Of a stretch of 64,000 bases of DNA, positions 10,420 through 20,554 are shown in pieces (position 1 is the stretch's first letter; the number at the start of each line of letters is the position of its first letter). The DNA is from Leptobrachium leishanense (lineage: Eukaryota; Chordata; Amphibia; Anura; Megophryidae): positions 80,020,675 to 80,084,674 of the forward strand of contig CM019064.1 in assembly GCA_009667805.1 (NCBI GenBank), read 5' to 3'. The notes below the pieces were generated by a model. It worked only from the letters and a program-made list of their open reading frames with translations. It was not told where the DNA came from and did no database searches. The translations under genes and the position numbers were made by a program.

Positions 10420-12295
10420 GGTTAGATCTTTGTTAGATCAGGGTAGATCAATTGTTGTTTGCGTTAATATCTCTTCTTCTATTTGTGATCTAACAATTAT
10501 TTTATGGGGGGCTAACTCATTATCAGCCGCCCCCCCTTTTCAAAACAATGACCAAACAAATAGCTATTTTGGAAGCTTTACATTAGATCAGGTATGATCA
10601 AGTGGTTTTAATGTTAGATCTCACATATTTACAAAGATATTTCACATAAAAAAAACAAAGATTTTAGGTATTACATCAGGGGGCAACCCCCACACACACA
10701 CATTAAATTTTCTGTCAAAAAAAGTCCAGGCTTATATATTATTGTTAGATCAGGTATGATCAAGTGGTTTTAATGTTACAGCACACATAATTACAGACTA
10801 ATTAAGTGAATAACCACTTCGATGCGGAGGACGCGCCGAGTGCGTCCTGCCGCATCAGCACTTGACTGCGGAGGACGCGCTGAGAGCGTCCTCCCTTTGC
10901 AGCCGCGATCAGCCGGGATTCCGGCTGATCGCTGTGGCCCCCCAGTGTGGGTTTGGATGCCAGTGCGATCTTGGATGTCAGCCCAGCCTCCGGGACCCAG
11001 GCGGGCAGGAATAGCCCTATAACGTCTATTCCAATAATAACGTATTATAATAATATTATAATATAATAATAACGTCTATTCCAGGCACCCCACCAGTGCA
11101 GGGAAGGGGTAGGTCCTTTGGACCTCTCTCCCTCCCCATCCGTATGGGGCACTGCAAAAAAGGCAGGTACCGCTTGGAAGGGCACAGGCTGCCTTTAACC
11201 CCTTGGGGGCTGGATCACGATTCGGTGCCAGCAGGCGCCAGATCGTGGTCCCCTTCCGGAGCTGGCCGACATCTTGGATGTCGGCCAAGCTTCAGGGATC
11301 TCCCCCTGCCTACAGGCGTCATTGCGCATAGCGCGATGACGTCAATTTGGGAGTCAAACCCTAGCTGCCACCAATAATGAATTTAGGGGGTTCCAATGAA
11401 CCCACTATCTTCCGATCCATGGCAGCTAGGGGTTAATGTTTGGTATCATTGGAACGGCCAGAGCATGTATTTCCAATGATACCAAACATGACCATGTTAT
11501 ATGTAAACAAAAAAATTTAAATAAAATTTAAAAAATAACACTTTATTTTTTTTAAATGTATTTTTTTATTAATGCAGCAATATTGTTCCCATTTCAATTA
11601 TAACGTGAACAATGATGCATGCTGCTCTAATGATTTTTTCTATGGGGGGTGATTGCTAAAAATCACGTAATTTCCCTCCAAAAATTGTAACAAGTCCCCT
11701 ATTTCTAATTTTTTTAACAAGCGAACCCCATAAAAAATATAACCGCAAAGGCTCGGATGATAAAATGTGGGAAAAAACACTTTACACGCTACAGATGATT
11801 GAAAATTCTAATTTTATTGCATTTTTAGTTATAATATTCAGGCAGGACATGACGTATACGTAAGATAATGATATATTATGAGTCTGCCGGAAAGAACGAT
11901 ATATAATTTGTCTGGGTCGTATAATAAAATGTGGCTTCAAATCGCATTTAAACATGATGAGCGAAACCGGTAAAAATTAGCTCAGCACACAGCGGTGAAT
12001 GGCTCAGCAGCGAAAGGGTTAATGTGGGGGGGGGCTAGCAATGCCTAAAATCTGTGTTTTATGTGAAATATCTTTGTAATTATGTGTGATCTAATGTTAA
12101 AACTACTTGATCATACCTGATCTAACTTAAAGCTTCCAAAATGGCTAATTGTTTGGTCATTTTTTGATAAGGGGGGCTGATGACAGGTTAGCCCTCCCCC
12201 CACAACATAATGCCCTCCCCCGACAACATAATTGTTAATATTTCTTCGTCCAAGTGTGATCTAATGTAAACAACAATTGATCTAACGAACCCCTG
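10420..12295. mobile_element. Foldback element with arms of about 270 bp
   Basis: The left arm (about 10420-10700) and right arm (about 12030-12290) are inverted copies. Each holds 'TTAGATCAGGTATGATCAAG', 'AATGACCAAACAA', 'GGAAGCTTTA' and a G/C-run next to 'CATCAGCC'-like sequence. A second direct copy of the 'TTAGATCAGGTATGATCAAG' segment lies at 10744-10775. The middle is occupied by a piggyBac-like element. No coding sequence is seen. Confidence 0.7.
10814..12018. mobile_element. piggyBac-like non-autonomous element
   Basis: The left terminus after ATAA reads CCACTTCGATGCGGAGG. The right terminus, inverted, reads CCCTTTCGCTGCTGAG and is followed by TTAA (12019-12022). TTAA targets with CCYTTT-type ends are typical of piggyBac. 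The interior contains a palindrome of TTGGTATCATTGGAA with TTCCAATGATACCAA (11439-11487). A second copy of the family is split between 15818-16210 and 16725-16918. It has no transposase. Confidence 0.55.
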
Positions 12296-12451
12296 AGGTC
12301 TTGGTGTGGTCCACCTTCTTTGCTTGATGGGATTGTCAGTTCACAGCAACTGCAAAATCTTTCAAAATATTAGCTCTCTGGTGTGAATATCTAATTGGAT
12401 CCCGAAAGAACCATTACTACTAGATCATGAAGGGTTGAAAGACTCACAGGG

Positions 12452-13168
12452 CACTATTCTGTAGTTTGCGCAAAAAATGGAGACGCTAACAGTGAAAATC
12501 TGCGCTTGCAGGATTCCTCGTAGAATCCCCATTTTAGCGCGATATTCCAGGGCAGGCACGAATATAGCACCTTGCCCTAGAATGTAACCGCTGTATACTC
12601 GCGGTAGCGCTTCCAGCCTTCCACGAGTATCACCTGCTGTCCATAGGACTCCATGGAGGCTTGCTCTTCTCGGTCGCAAGCCCTGTGCGATCTTGCTCTC
12701 ACGAGATCACACCGCGGAGGGAGACTGGGAGCTATTTGTTCCCAGTCTCACTCTACTCCCAGGGACAAGAAGTGGCGGAATGAGCCACCGTTCTCGCTGC
12801 GGGATGAGAGGTGAGTATCGGATTAATTGGAGGGTGGGTTAGGGGTGCTAAATGATTTTGCAAATGCAGAATCAGCACCAGCTTTTAGGAGTAGCTAAAT
12901 TTTTGGTTTGCGCATCCCGGTGGAAATTAGCACTAGCACTTTGAAATTCCTCAATTACAAAGCGCTAATTACTGATTGCGCACCCTATACTTAACATGGG
13001 GAGTGCAAAGTACAGGAAGCTCCCGGAATCTAGTGCAAAAAATGATAAGTGATTTCTTACGGTTTAGCGTCAGGAAGGTAATGTGGGAGCATGCGTTAAC
13101 GTCACTTATCCTGGTGGTATCGCTTACATAACCAGACACTAATGTTAGCGTTAGCTAGGAAATAGTAC
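12452..13168. mobile_element. hAT-like element with CACTATT termini
   Basis: The flanks TCACAGGG (12444-12451) and CCACAGGG (13169-13176) match at 7 of 8. The termini CACTATTCTGTAG and, inverted, GTACTATTTCCTAG are weakly alike. The interior is rich in 'GCGCTAA' words. Related sequence occurs at 17333-18428 and either side of the hAT element at 16609-18533. Confidence 0.5.
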
Positions 13169-13279
13169 CCACAGGGTCTGAAGTGGTTGTTCTGCAAGCT
13201 AGCTAAGCAGTGGCGTAGCGTGGGTTGTCAGCACCCGGGGCCAGCCAAGAATTGTGCGCCCCCCCTGTGGACACGTTAT

Positions 13280-14215
13280 CGATATTGTCCCAGCTCTCAC
13301 ATGGATATTGCCCCAGCTCATGGATTTGCCCCCAGCTCATAGATTTGCCCCCAGCTCATGGATTTGCCCCCAGCTCATGGATTTGCCCCCAGCACATGGA
13401 TTTGCCCCAGCTCACACATGGATTTGCCCCCAGCTCACTCATGGATTTGCCCCAGCTCATGGATTTGCCCCAGCTCACTCATGGATTTGCCCCAGCTCAT
13501 GGATTTGCCCCAGCTCACTCATGGATTTGCCCCCAGCTCATGGATTTGCCCCCCAGCTCACTCATGGATTTGCCCCAGCTCATGGATTTGCCCCAGCTCA
13601 CTCATGGATTTGCCCCAGCTCATGGATTTTCCCCCCAGCTCACTCATGGATTTGCCCCAGCTCATGGATTTGCCCCAGCTCACTCATGGATTTGCCCCAG
13701 CTCATGGATTTGCCCCCAGCTCATGGATTTGCCCCCAGCTCATGGATTTGCCCCAGCTCACTCATGGATTTGCCCCAGCTCATGGATTTGCCCCCCAGCT
13801 CACTCATGGATTTGCCCCAGCTCATGGATTTGCCCCAGCTCACTCATGGATTTGCCCCAGCTCATGGATTTGCCCCAGCTCAACTCATGGATTTGCCCCC
13901 AGCTCATGGATTTGCCCCCCAGCTCACTCATGGATTTGCCCCAGCTCATGGATTTGCCCCAGCTCACTCATGGATTTGCCCCCAGCTCATGGATTTGCCC
14001 CCCAGCTCATGGATTTGCCCCCTCCAGCTCATGGATTTGCCCCCCAGCTCATGGATTTGCCCCCAGCTCATGGATACTGCCCCCAGCTCATGGATTTGCC
14101 CCAGCTCATGGATTTGCCCCCAGGTCACACATGGATTTGCCCCCAGGTCATGGATTTGCCACAGGTCACACATGGATTTGCCCCCAGGTCATGGATTTTG
14201 CCCCAGCTCTCACCT
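13280..14215. repeat. Minisatellite with CAGCTCATGGATTTGCCCC units
   Basis: Units of about 19-24 bp (CAGCTCATGGATTTGCCCC, some with an extra CTCA and variable C-runs) repeat roughly 40 times. Variable unit length keeps three forward frames open for over 300 codons each, encoding only repeats such as MDLPQLTHGFAP. This is not a gene: the same motif is read in all frames and the start lies in the transposon end. Confidence 0.95.
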
Positions 14216-14238
14216 GGATTGTTGCCCCAGCTCCGGCA

Positions 14239-14502
14239 GGGGTTGAGGGACCCAGATGCCGGGCAGCGCGGGAGCGCCTGCCCGGTCTTGAACAGTCCGT
14301 CCTGTGAAGTGGATGCGGCTGTGTGCGTGCGGCAGCCGTCACGCGGTCCGGCCAGTCAGGTGGTACAGAGACTCAGTACCACCTGATTAGCCGGACCACG
14401 TGACCGGCTGCGCACGCACACAGCCGCATCCACTTCACAGGACGGACTGTTCAAGACGGGCAGGCGCTCTCGCGCTGCCCGGCATCTGGGTCCCTCAACC
14501 CC
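14239..14502. repeat. Snap-back palindrome inside the hAT element
   Basis: GGGGTTGAGGGACCCAGATG is mirrored by CATCTGGGTCCCTCAACCCC. The arms of about 125 bp meet at about 14370 around GTGGTACAGAGACTCAGTACCAC. Arms are near-identical and GC-rich, predicting a very stable cruciform or RNA hairpin. Confidence 0.93.
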
Positions 14503-15008
14503 GGGCCAGTTTTAGGGGCGCGAATGCGCCCCTAACAAAACTGCGCCGGGGCCACGGCCCCCCCAGCCCCCCCCACGCTACGCCACTGTAGCTAAGGATA
14601 TGGTTATAAAGGCGCGCCAGAGGGAGACATGCTGGTCAAGGTCAGCAGGACACACTGGCAGTGCTTAGCATGTCTATCACTGGTACTGCATAGTGTATCA
14701 CTCACTGGTGCTGGGCAGCGAGTCACTCCTTGATGCCTCATATTGTATCACTGATGTTGGATAGTCTATCCCTCACTGGTGCTGTTCAGCGTATCGCTCG
14801 TAGGTGCCTCGCGGCCCTCCTCTCCCTCTGGCTATTTCTAATCCTGCAGAATTCCAGAAACCAGAAATTCCTGAAATGCTTGTGAACTCGAACATTTGGT
14901 ATCAGATGTGCTATCCTGTACTGACAATTAAGGGGTTATTCACTAACCTCCGAACTGGGCCTGAATGTCACCGCTCAATTTAATTTCGGGTCTATTTGTC
15001 TATTCACT

Positions 15009-15454
15009 TAGGCTTCGCGTCAGATGAGCGCAGTGTTCACGTCCGTGTTGCCGCACATTTTAACGTCCGTGGTAGCATACAATTATGATCAATAGAGACC
15101 CACACACGAAGTACGTACGCACAGAAGTGCGGATGCGCAACGGACGCAGCAAACGGACGCAAGTTAGGCAAGAACGTAAAACCGCTAGAACGGACATGCG
15201 GAGTGCGCCACGTCCGCAAAGCTTTGTGTGTGAGTGATGGACAGTAGTCAGACGGACTGCATTTATACGTCCAGCATTTTTGACGGACAAAATGTTTTTT
15301 CATAATAATTTATTTTCCCTTCTACATCCGTCAAAAAAAACGTCAGTCACAAAAACGGACCGTGTGGCCACTACCTTGTCGTCAGTCAGAAAGTACGTCC
15401 GTTGTGCACGGACGCACAGTCCGCACAGAATGCGTGCGTCTGACCCTAGCCTAA
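15009..15454. mobile_element. MITE with TAGGCTAGGGTCAGAC-type termini
   Basis: The left end TTAGGCTTCGCGTCAGA and right end TCTGACCCTAGCCTAA form the terminal inverted repeat. The interior is dense in 'CGGACG' and 'ACGTCCG' words like the copies at 3940-4354 and 35008-35338. It is inserted in an AT-rich repeat whose halves lie at about 14933-15008 and 15455-15650. Confidence 0.7.
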
Positions 15455-15817
15455 ACTGTCAATTTACCAAATACAGGTGAATTGACAGCGAAATGCTGTG
15501 CAATTCGGCAGCACAGAAATTGTGCCAAAGAAGACTATCCTGTTTTCTATTTACAGAACTACAAATTGCACCGAAATTCCAGCGAAATGCCCTGATTTCC
15601 AGTGTTTCAATTTGTAAACAGGCAAATGCCATAAGTTTCAATCTAAAAATAGTAATATCTTTTTAAATTTAGATTTTTAAAGACCATTTATTATTTTTAT
15701 GTTCTACAAAAAACCTTTTGATTTTTTTTTAAAAGAGCTTTTTGTATTATTTAGATGACTTTTCTTTTTAATGACTTTTTTTACAATTTTTTAAAAGACC
15801 TTTCTACTATTGTTTAA

Positions 15818-16210
15818 CCTCTTGGGTACCAAGGACGTTTCCTGTACCCACTGCGGTCTGACTTCTTTGACGTCAGATCTCCAGTTTTAAAGACCCCGGC
15901 CGTCGCACCGACATCATCGCACTGACGTCAGTTTCAGGAAACCCCCCCCCCCGGCACTGTCGGGAGAGAGCCTGAAAGGGAGGGGGGTCTGCCCTTTCCA
16001 GCGATGCCTCTCTTTAACTCCTTAGGTGCTGGATCGCTATTTGAAGCCAATCGGTGGCGGATCGCGGTCCACTCCCGGAGGTGGCATCTTAGATGTCAGC
16101 CAATCCCCCAGGGCCTTCCCCACCCACTGACGTCGTCGCCATATGCACAATGACGTCAGTTGGGCAGTTACCCCCTAGCTACCAAGTGGAGATAGAGGGT
16201 CCTGTGGCCC
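15818..16210. mobile_element. Left half of a piggyBac-like element
   Basis: TTAA at 15814-15817 is followed by CCTCTTGGGTACCAAGG. The interior shares 'ACTGACGTCA' and 'CAATGACGTCAGTT' with the element at 10814-12018. No right end follows directly; a right half of the same family lies inside the hAT element at 16725-16918. Confidence 0.5.
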
Positions 16211-16608
16211 CGGCCTGAATCAGAGTAAGTTGGTAGTTGTCACCTTCCATTTATATATCTGCCAACAGTTTTGGGTGCTCCTCTGTTGGATCCTCCTCCT
16301 CTAGGATTTTTAGGGTTAAAGATACATGTACAGTTGGTTGTAATAGAAATTTGGATTTACATAATCTTAACTCTGTCATCTGCCATGTAACCTAAGGAGG
16401 CGGCGGTTGGAGCCGCGTTCCTCGCCGCGGGACAGGAGGTGAGTATAGCATTCATTTTTTATTTTTTTTCTGGATGGTGTTAACGGATTCCTCTTCTGCA
16501 GAATCCGTTAACACCAAGTCCTGGGTGTGGATAACCTTTTGCTAACCACAGACAGATATTAATCAGCACTAGTAGATTGTAATACTAACGCTGATTAACA
16601 CTTCCCAT

Positions 16609-18533
16609 CATAGGCGACTCTACCTGGGGGCAAGGGGGGGCAATTGCCCCCCCCTAGTTTATTCCTTGCCCCCCCATGTGCCCCCCCACCAAAAATCAGC
16701 TTCCAGCATACCACACTTCTTCGGACCACTGTATCTCCGTCCCTGTGCATCGTATATGGACGATCTAGGTGTCATTGGAAAGAGCAGATTCTGGCCTTTC
16801 CAATGATACTCAACATGGCCATATTCCGTTTGAAATGAAAGTAAAAAAACATTAAATAATAACAGGCACTTAAACTTAGGCATTTTCACAGGGTTGAAAT
16901 GTCTCAGCAGTGAAGTGGTTAATGTTCAGACTATACATTACATTGTGTATTACGTTAGTTTTTGCCTTGGTTTAGTTGTATATTAAGGGTTAATGGGTAG
17001 GCTTCATCCCTCACAGTATACATTTTATTTTTTCCTTGATTAATGGCATTGTAGGGGTTAATAGGTAGCTACATGCCTCACAGTGTATTCATTTCATGTT
17101 TTACCTTGATTAATGGCATATTAGGGGTTAAGGGGTAGGCTAAATGCCACACTGTTTATTAAGTTTATTGTATTTCCCTGGGTTTATGGCATTTTAGGGG
17201 TTATTATGGAAGTTAGAATCGAAAACTGCCGAATTGCAGCAAATAAAATATCATGTTAGTACAATAAAAAGGCATCATTGCGTCACATTACTCTGGGGCT
17301 TTGGAATCTTATTTATATATACTTATTTAGGGCACTATTACCTGGTGTGAGCTAACCCTTGCGTTCGCATAGTTTTGCATTAGCGCCAGGTTAATTGAGT
17401 CTAGCACCGGATCAACAGATCCTTTGCCTCCTGCTACAAACGGGAAAAATCACTTAGTGCGTTGCTATTAGCGATTTGTAGAGTGAGCTTACTGTACTTT
17501 CCGCGTCCATTACTTAACACGGGGAGTGCTAGAGATCTCCAGCGCTTTTGCAGCTAACAGATCACTTGGAGCCAGCGCTAAATTTTTGAGGCTCGCTAAT
17601 TGCAACATTTTACCTACTGCTCAACCCTGGTGCTAACTCCAAAAAAACAGATCTTCGCCCAAAATTAACAGGCAATTGAAAGGAATGCAGCACAGGTGAT
17701 CTCTTGGCCCCATACACCGTACTAATGGATCTGGTCCGCATTGTTGTTGCTGTTGCATTGTTGCTGTTGCAGTAGGCTCTATTTTAAAAGTATCCTTTAT
17801 CCACATATATCCTAATTCTAATATATTGCCTAATTTAAACATTTTATGCTGGGGGTTATGCATAGTATGGAAGCAGTTGATTATTAGGGTGACTGTGTGG
17901 ACCATGTTTAAAGGGACACGTGAATAAGTCTTGCCCTGAAACATGTATTATTTATATGCTGCAGCAGGGAAATTTTTGTCGCTCACCTGGCCTTCCTTTT
18001 GGATCTATTAAATGCAGTGTATAGATTCTACATGCTGCTGGGTGGCATTTATCATGCAATGTCCGTCAGCCTTAATTAATATATGTGTGCATATAAACAT
18101 GGATGATACGACCACCTTGGAGGCTTTTAATAATGCAGGGTGTGAGGTTATTCACTGTATGTGTTCATATTCAAGCTTGTGAGGACGGGGGATAGGTATG
18201 GCCCGGCACTCTGCACTGGAAAAAAAAACGTTCTATCCTGTACACAACCGCATTAGCGCTGGATCTCAGCTCGGGTCTTAGAGTTTTCCTAGCGTGCGCC
18301 AAACGACCTTGTTCATGGACTACTGCAGACAAGGTGATCTGTTAGTAGGTCGTCAGGCACTAAGTTTTAGCGACTCGCGCTAAATTTTTCCTTTAGTGAT
18401 GTGTTTTAGCTCACACCAGGTGATAGTTTTATTCAGTGGTATGATTTAGTGGGGAAAATTATTAGTGCCCCCCCAGTTTTGACTGCGGTATCTTCTGTGC
18501 TCCCCCTAAATATTGTTCCTAGAGTCGCCACTG
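16609..18533. mobile_element. Composite hAT element with exact 8-bp duplication
   Basis: Termini CATAGGCGACTCTACC and, inverted, CAGTGGCGACTCTAGG are flanked by CTTCCCAT at 16601-16608 and 18534-18541. Near the left end it has the 'GGGGGCAAGGGGGGCAATTG' stretch also seen in the hAT element at 47207-48544. It contains a piggyBac-like right half ending in GTGAAGTGG/TTAA at 16918-16922 and a further element at 17333-18428. Confidence 0.85.
17333..18428. mobile_element. Nested element with long CACTATTACCTGGTG ends
   Basis: CACTATTACCTGGTGTGAGC at the left and its inverted copy GCTCACACCAGGTGATAG at the right define a 20-bp or longer inverted repeat. It sits wholly inside the hAT element at 16609-18533. 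No coding region and no clear target duplication are visible. Confidence 0.65.
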
Positions 18534-18719
18534 CTTCCCATGTTAAGTATAGGGAGCACAAAGTACAGTAACCTCGCGCTGAAAAGCACAAGGTACCAAA
18601 CGCAAACGGGTTACTTAACCCGTTTGCATTTGGATCGTAATATGCGGTAAACCCTGCAGCTAACGTTAATGCTACACGCAAGTGAGCGTTAACGTTTGCG
18701 TTAAGAATGTAATGTGGCC

Positions 18720-18914
18720 CCAGATGTTTTGAAACTACATGTCCTGTGATGTTCGGCTGCTCATTAGGTTTGCAGAGCTTCAAGGGAAAAATATTTCCAA
18801 AACATTCGGAGGGCCAGGGTTGCTGAGCCCTGATTTATAGGAATATTTAATATTACAATATGTCATTTAGCTGCCCTTTCCTGGTATACTTGATTAGAAA
18901 TCTGGTGTCATTTG
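18720..18914. repeat. Left arm of a palindrome split by the gypsy array
   Basis: This segment is the inverted copy of 34725-34960. Both include a hAT-type MITE remnant ('GGTTGCTGAGCCCTG' here, 'CAGGGCTCAGCAACC' there) and the AT-rich spacer with 'ATATTTAATATTAC' and 'CTGGTGTCATTTG'. The retrotransposon landed in the loop between the arms. Confidence 0.85.
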
Positions 18915-20027
18915 TGTAGCGCTCACTCCGGAGGAGCCGCTGAAAATGAACCACGGGTCAGTCTCCCCGCACTAGGGAATAAATATACTCCAACACGCGC
19001 TGAACAGTTTTTTTAAAAGGTTTACTAAAAGGTTTGCAGCTCTTGACACGGTATATGCAGGAAGATTTACAGTACTTTCGTAACACGATAAACGCGTAGC
19101 GGTAAAAGAAACGAAAACACGAGGGCTTCGTATTTTCGGAAAAAAAAACCCCCGACCGAGCAGAAAATTAAAAGATACGAAATTCGAGGAAAAACCGCGT
19201 AGCGGGACACAATAAAATACACAGTTCTCGTATCACGGTAAACGCGCAGCAGGAACAAAAAGAGGAAAAAATGTTCAGAATGTAACTTTAACTTTGCCCC
19301 CTTGTATGGATAGGAAAAAGGAAACTGAGTCCTGCACAGGTTAAGTCCCAGAACGTGAAGTGGTATGTGGTTGTGTGTGTAGGGTACCCGGGTACTTTTC
19401 AACTGGCCAGTGAGTTTACTTTATCGATGTCTTCGACTAGTCAGTTGGGGCCCTGTGGGTTTGAAGGAAGCAAGCGTACGCTCTTATTCACATACGGCCT
19501 TGGGGGCCTCTCACCCATCCAGCGCAACTTGAGGTTCCTGACCCAGGACGTCTCTCCGCTCGATATTGACTGGGGGCGCCGACCACCGGATCTGTTGTCT
19601 GGCCTTCTATCGATCAGCCGCGACTCAGCCAGCTTACCGCCTGCTCCCCGCTTCAATCGACCGCGGTACTCCTTACTCGAGGGGTCTTCTCTCCTCAGCA
19701 CTGCACTCGGATAATGTAGATGGTGATATCTGTCTCCCGCAAGGCTGGGTGACCCAATCCTAAGGCCCAATCCACTCTGTCTGCGTTTGTCTTTTGGTCT
19801 CTCTCTTCTCTGTCTGTGCATCCACTCTCCTCTGCTCCCTGGCGCGCTCTGCCTGTTCTCCACGAGGTGCAGGATGTACAGCGTCTCCACAAACCCACCC
19901 ACTTCCTGTTTCTTCGCAAAGCATGCCGGGACATGTAGTTCGAGTGTCCAGGATCTTTAATCGTGATTGTCTCCATCTTGTGGCCAAAAATGGGTACTGC
20001 CACAGTAAACTTTAACACATCGCTACA
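18915..20027 (-). repeat. LTR, left (3' LTR of unit 1)
   Basis: 1113 bp with perfect 7-bp inverted termini TGTAGCG/CGCTACA. It differs from the middle LTR mainly by small indels, for example in a T-run near 19010 and a missing CTCCGGCC-like segment near 19790. Reading frames inside the LTR are shared simply because the copies are near-identical and are not evidence of coding. Confidence 0.95.
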
Positions 20028-20040
20028 CTCTCCCCCTCCT
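20028..20040 (-). promoter_or_regulatory. Polypurine tract, unit 1
   Basis: Minus-strand AGGAGGGGGAGAG abuts the start of the 3' LTR. This is the standard primer for plus-strand DNA synthesis in LTR elements and fixes both element orientation and LTR boundary. Confidence 0.9.
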
Positions 20041-20350
20041 AGAACTCTTGGGTCTCTCCAAGGAGGTACAACAGTTACATTATCCTTTTACAATATGCAC
20101 ACAGTTTATACAGCATATACAGGTCAGCAGCATACATGCAGTGGGTTAGAAACACTTTCTCAAGCTGACTCATGTTCTGGGCTACCTCAGCTAACATAGC
20201 AGACACTTCGGGCAATCTCTGCACAGTGGTGATGGCCTCTTCAGTGCTATGTCCGGGTGAGTCATAGGTAAGTCGCTGGGGCGGTCGAATAGAGCGTTTT
20301 TGTTCAGGCTCCTCCGTTCCTCTTCAGGTGGAAGTACTATAGGTATAGGC

Positions 20351-20554
20351 TCAGTCCTTATATCTGCCTGGAGCAGACACTTCCTCCGAGTACGATCCCT
20401 CCAGGGAAGGCATAGAACTATAGTCGTAAGGCTCGTCTTCAGGAGCTACAGGGTCTCCAACAGTATCCGGGACCCTTAACGGAAGTTCAAGGGTTTCAGG
20501 GAGTTCCATATTCTCAGGGAATTCCCACTGAAATTCAGGAGCTTCAGCCCTCAA
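20351..20554 (-). CDS. Small third reading frame downstream of pol, unit 1
   Basis: An acidic, proline-rich reading frame of about 67 codons begins at TTG or in frame with upstream codons and overlaps the pol stop (ACTTGAG) by a few bases in the +1 phase. It occurs at the same place in unit 2 (27712-27915), so the layout predates the tandem duplication. It has no hydrophobic segment and so is not an envelope protein. It may be a pol C-terminal extension, an accessory protein, or the remnant of an ancestral frameshift. No family recognised. Confidence 0.35.
   Translation of the reverse strand: MRAEAPEFQWEFPENMELPETLELPLRVPDTVGDPVAPEDEPYDYSSMPSLEGSYSEEVSAPGRYKD

Larger units (their letters stand above)
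13208..14588. mobile_element. hAT element carrying a minisatellite and a palindrome
   Basis: It begins CAGTGGCGTAGCGTGGG and ends CCCACGCTACGCCACTG, an exact 17-bp inverted repeat. It is flanked by the exact 8-bp duplication TAGCTAAG at 13200-13207 and 14589-14596. The interior is a large tandem array (13280-14215) followed by a snap-back palindrome (14239-14502). No transposase is present, so it must have been moved by another element's enzyme. Confidence 0.93.

Noticed and set aside
13225..14386. Three overlapping forward reading frames of 330-360 codons
   Set aside because: They are one minisatellite read in three frames, all giving the same HGFAP/MDLPQ/SWICP repeats, inside a hAT element; unit length is not constant.
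20041..20350. Possible envelope gene between pol and the 3' LTR
   Set aside because: Only about 300 bases plus a short acidic frame, without signal peptide or membrane segment; the element has no env.
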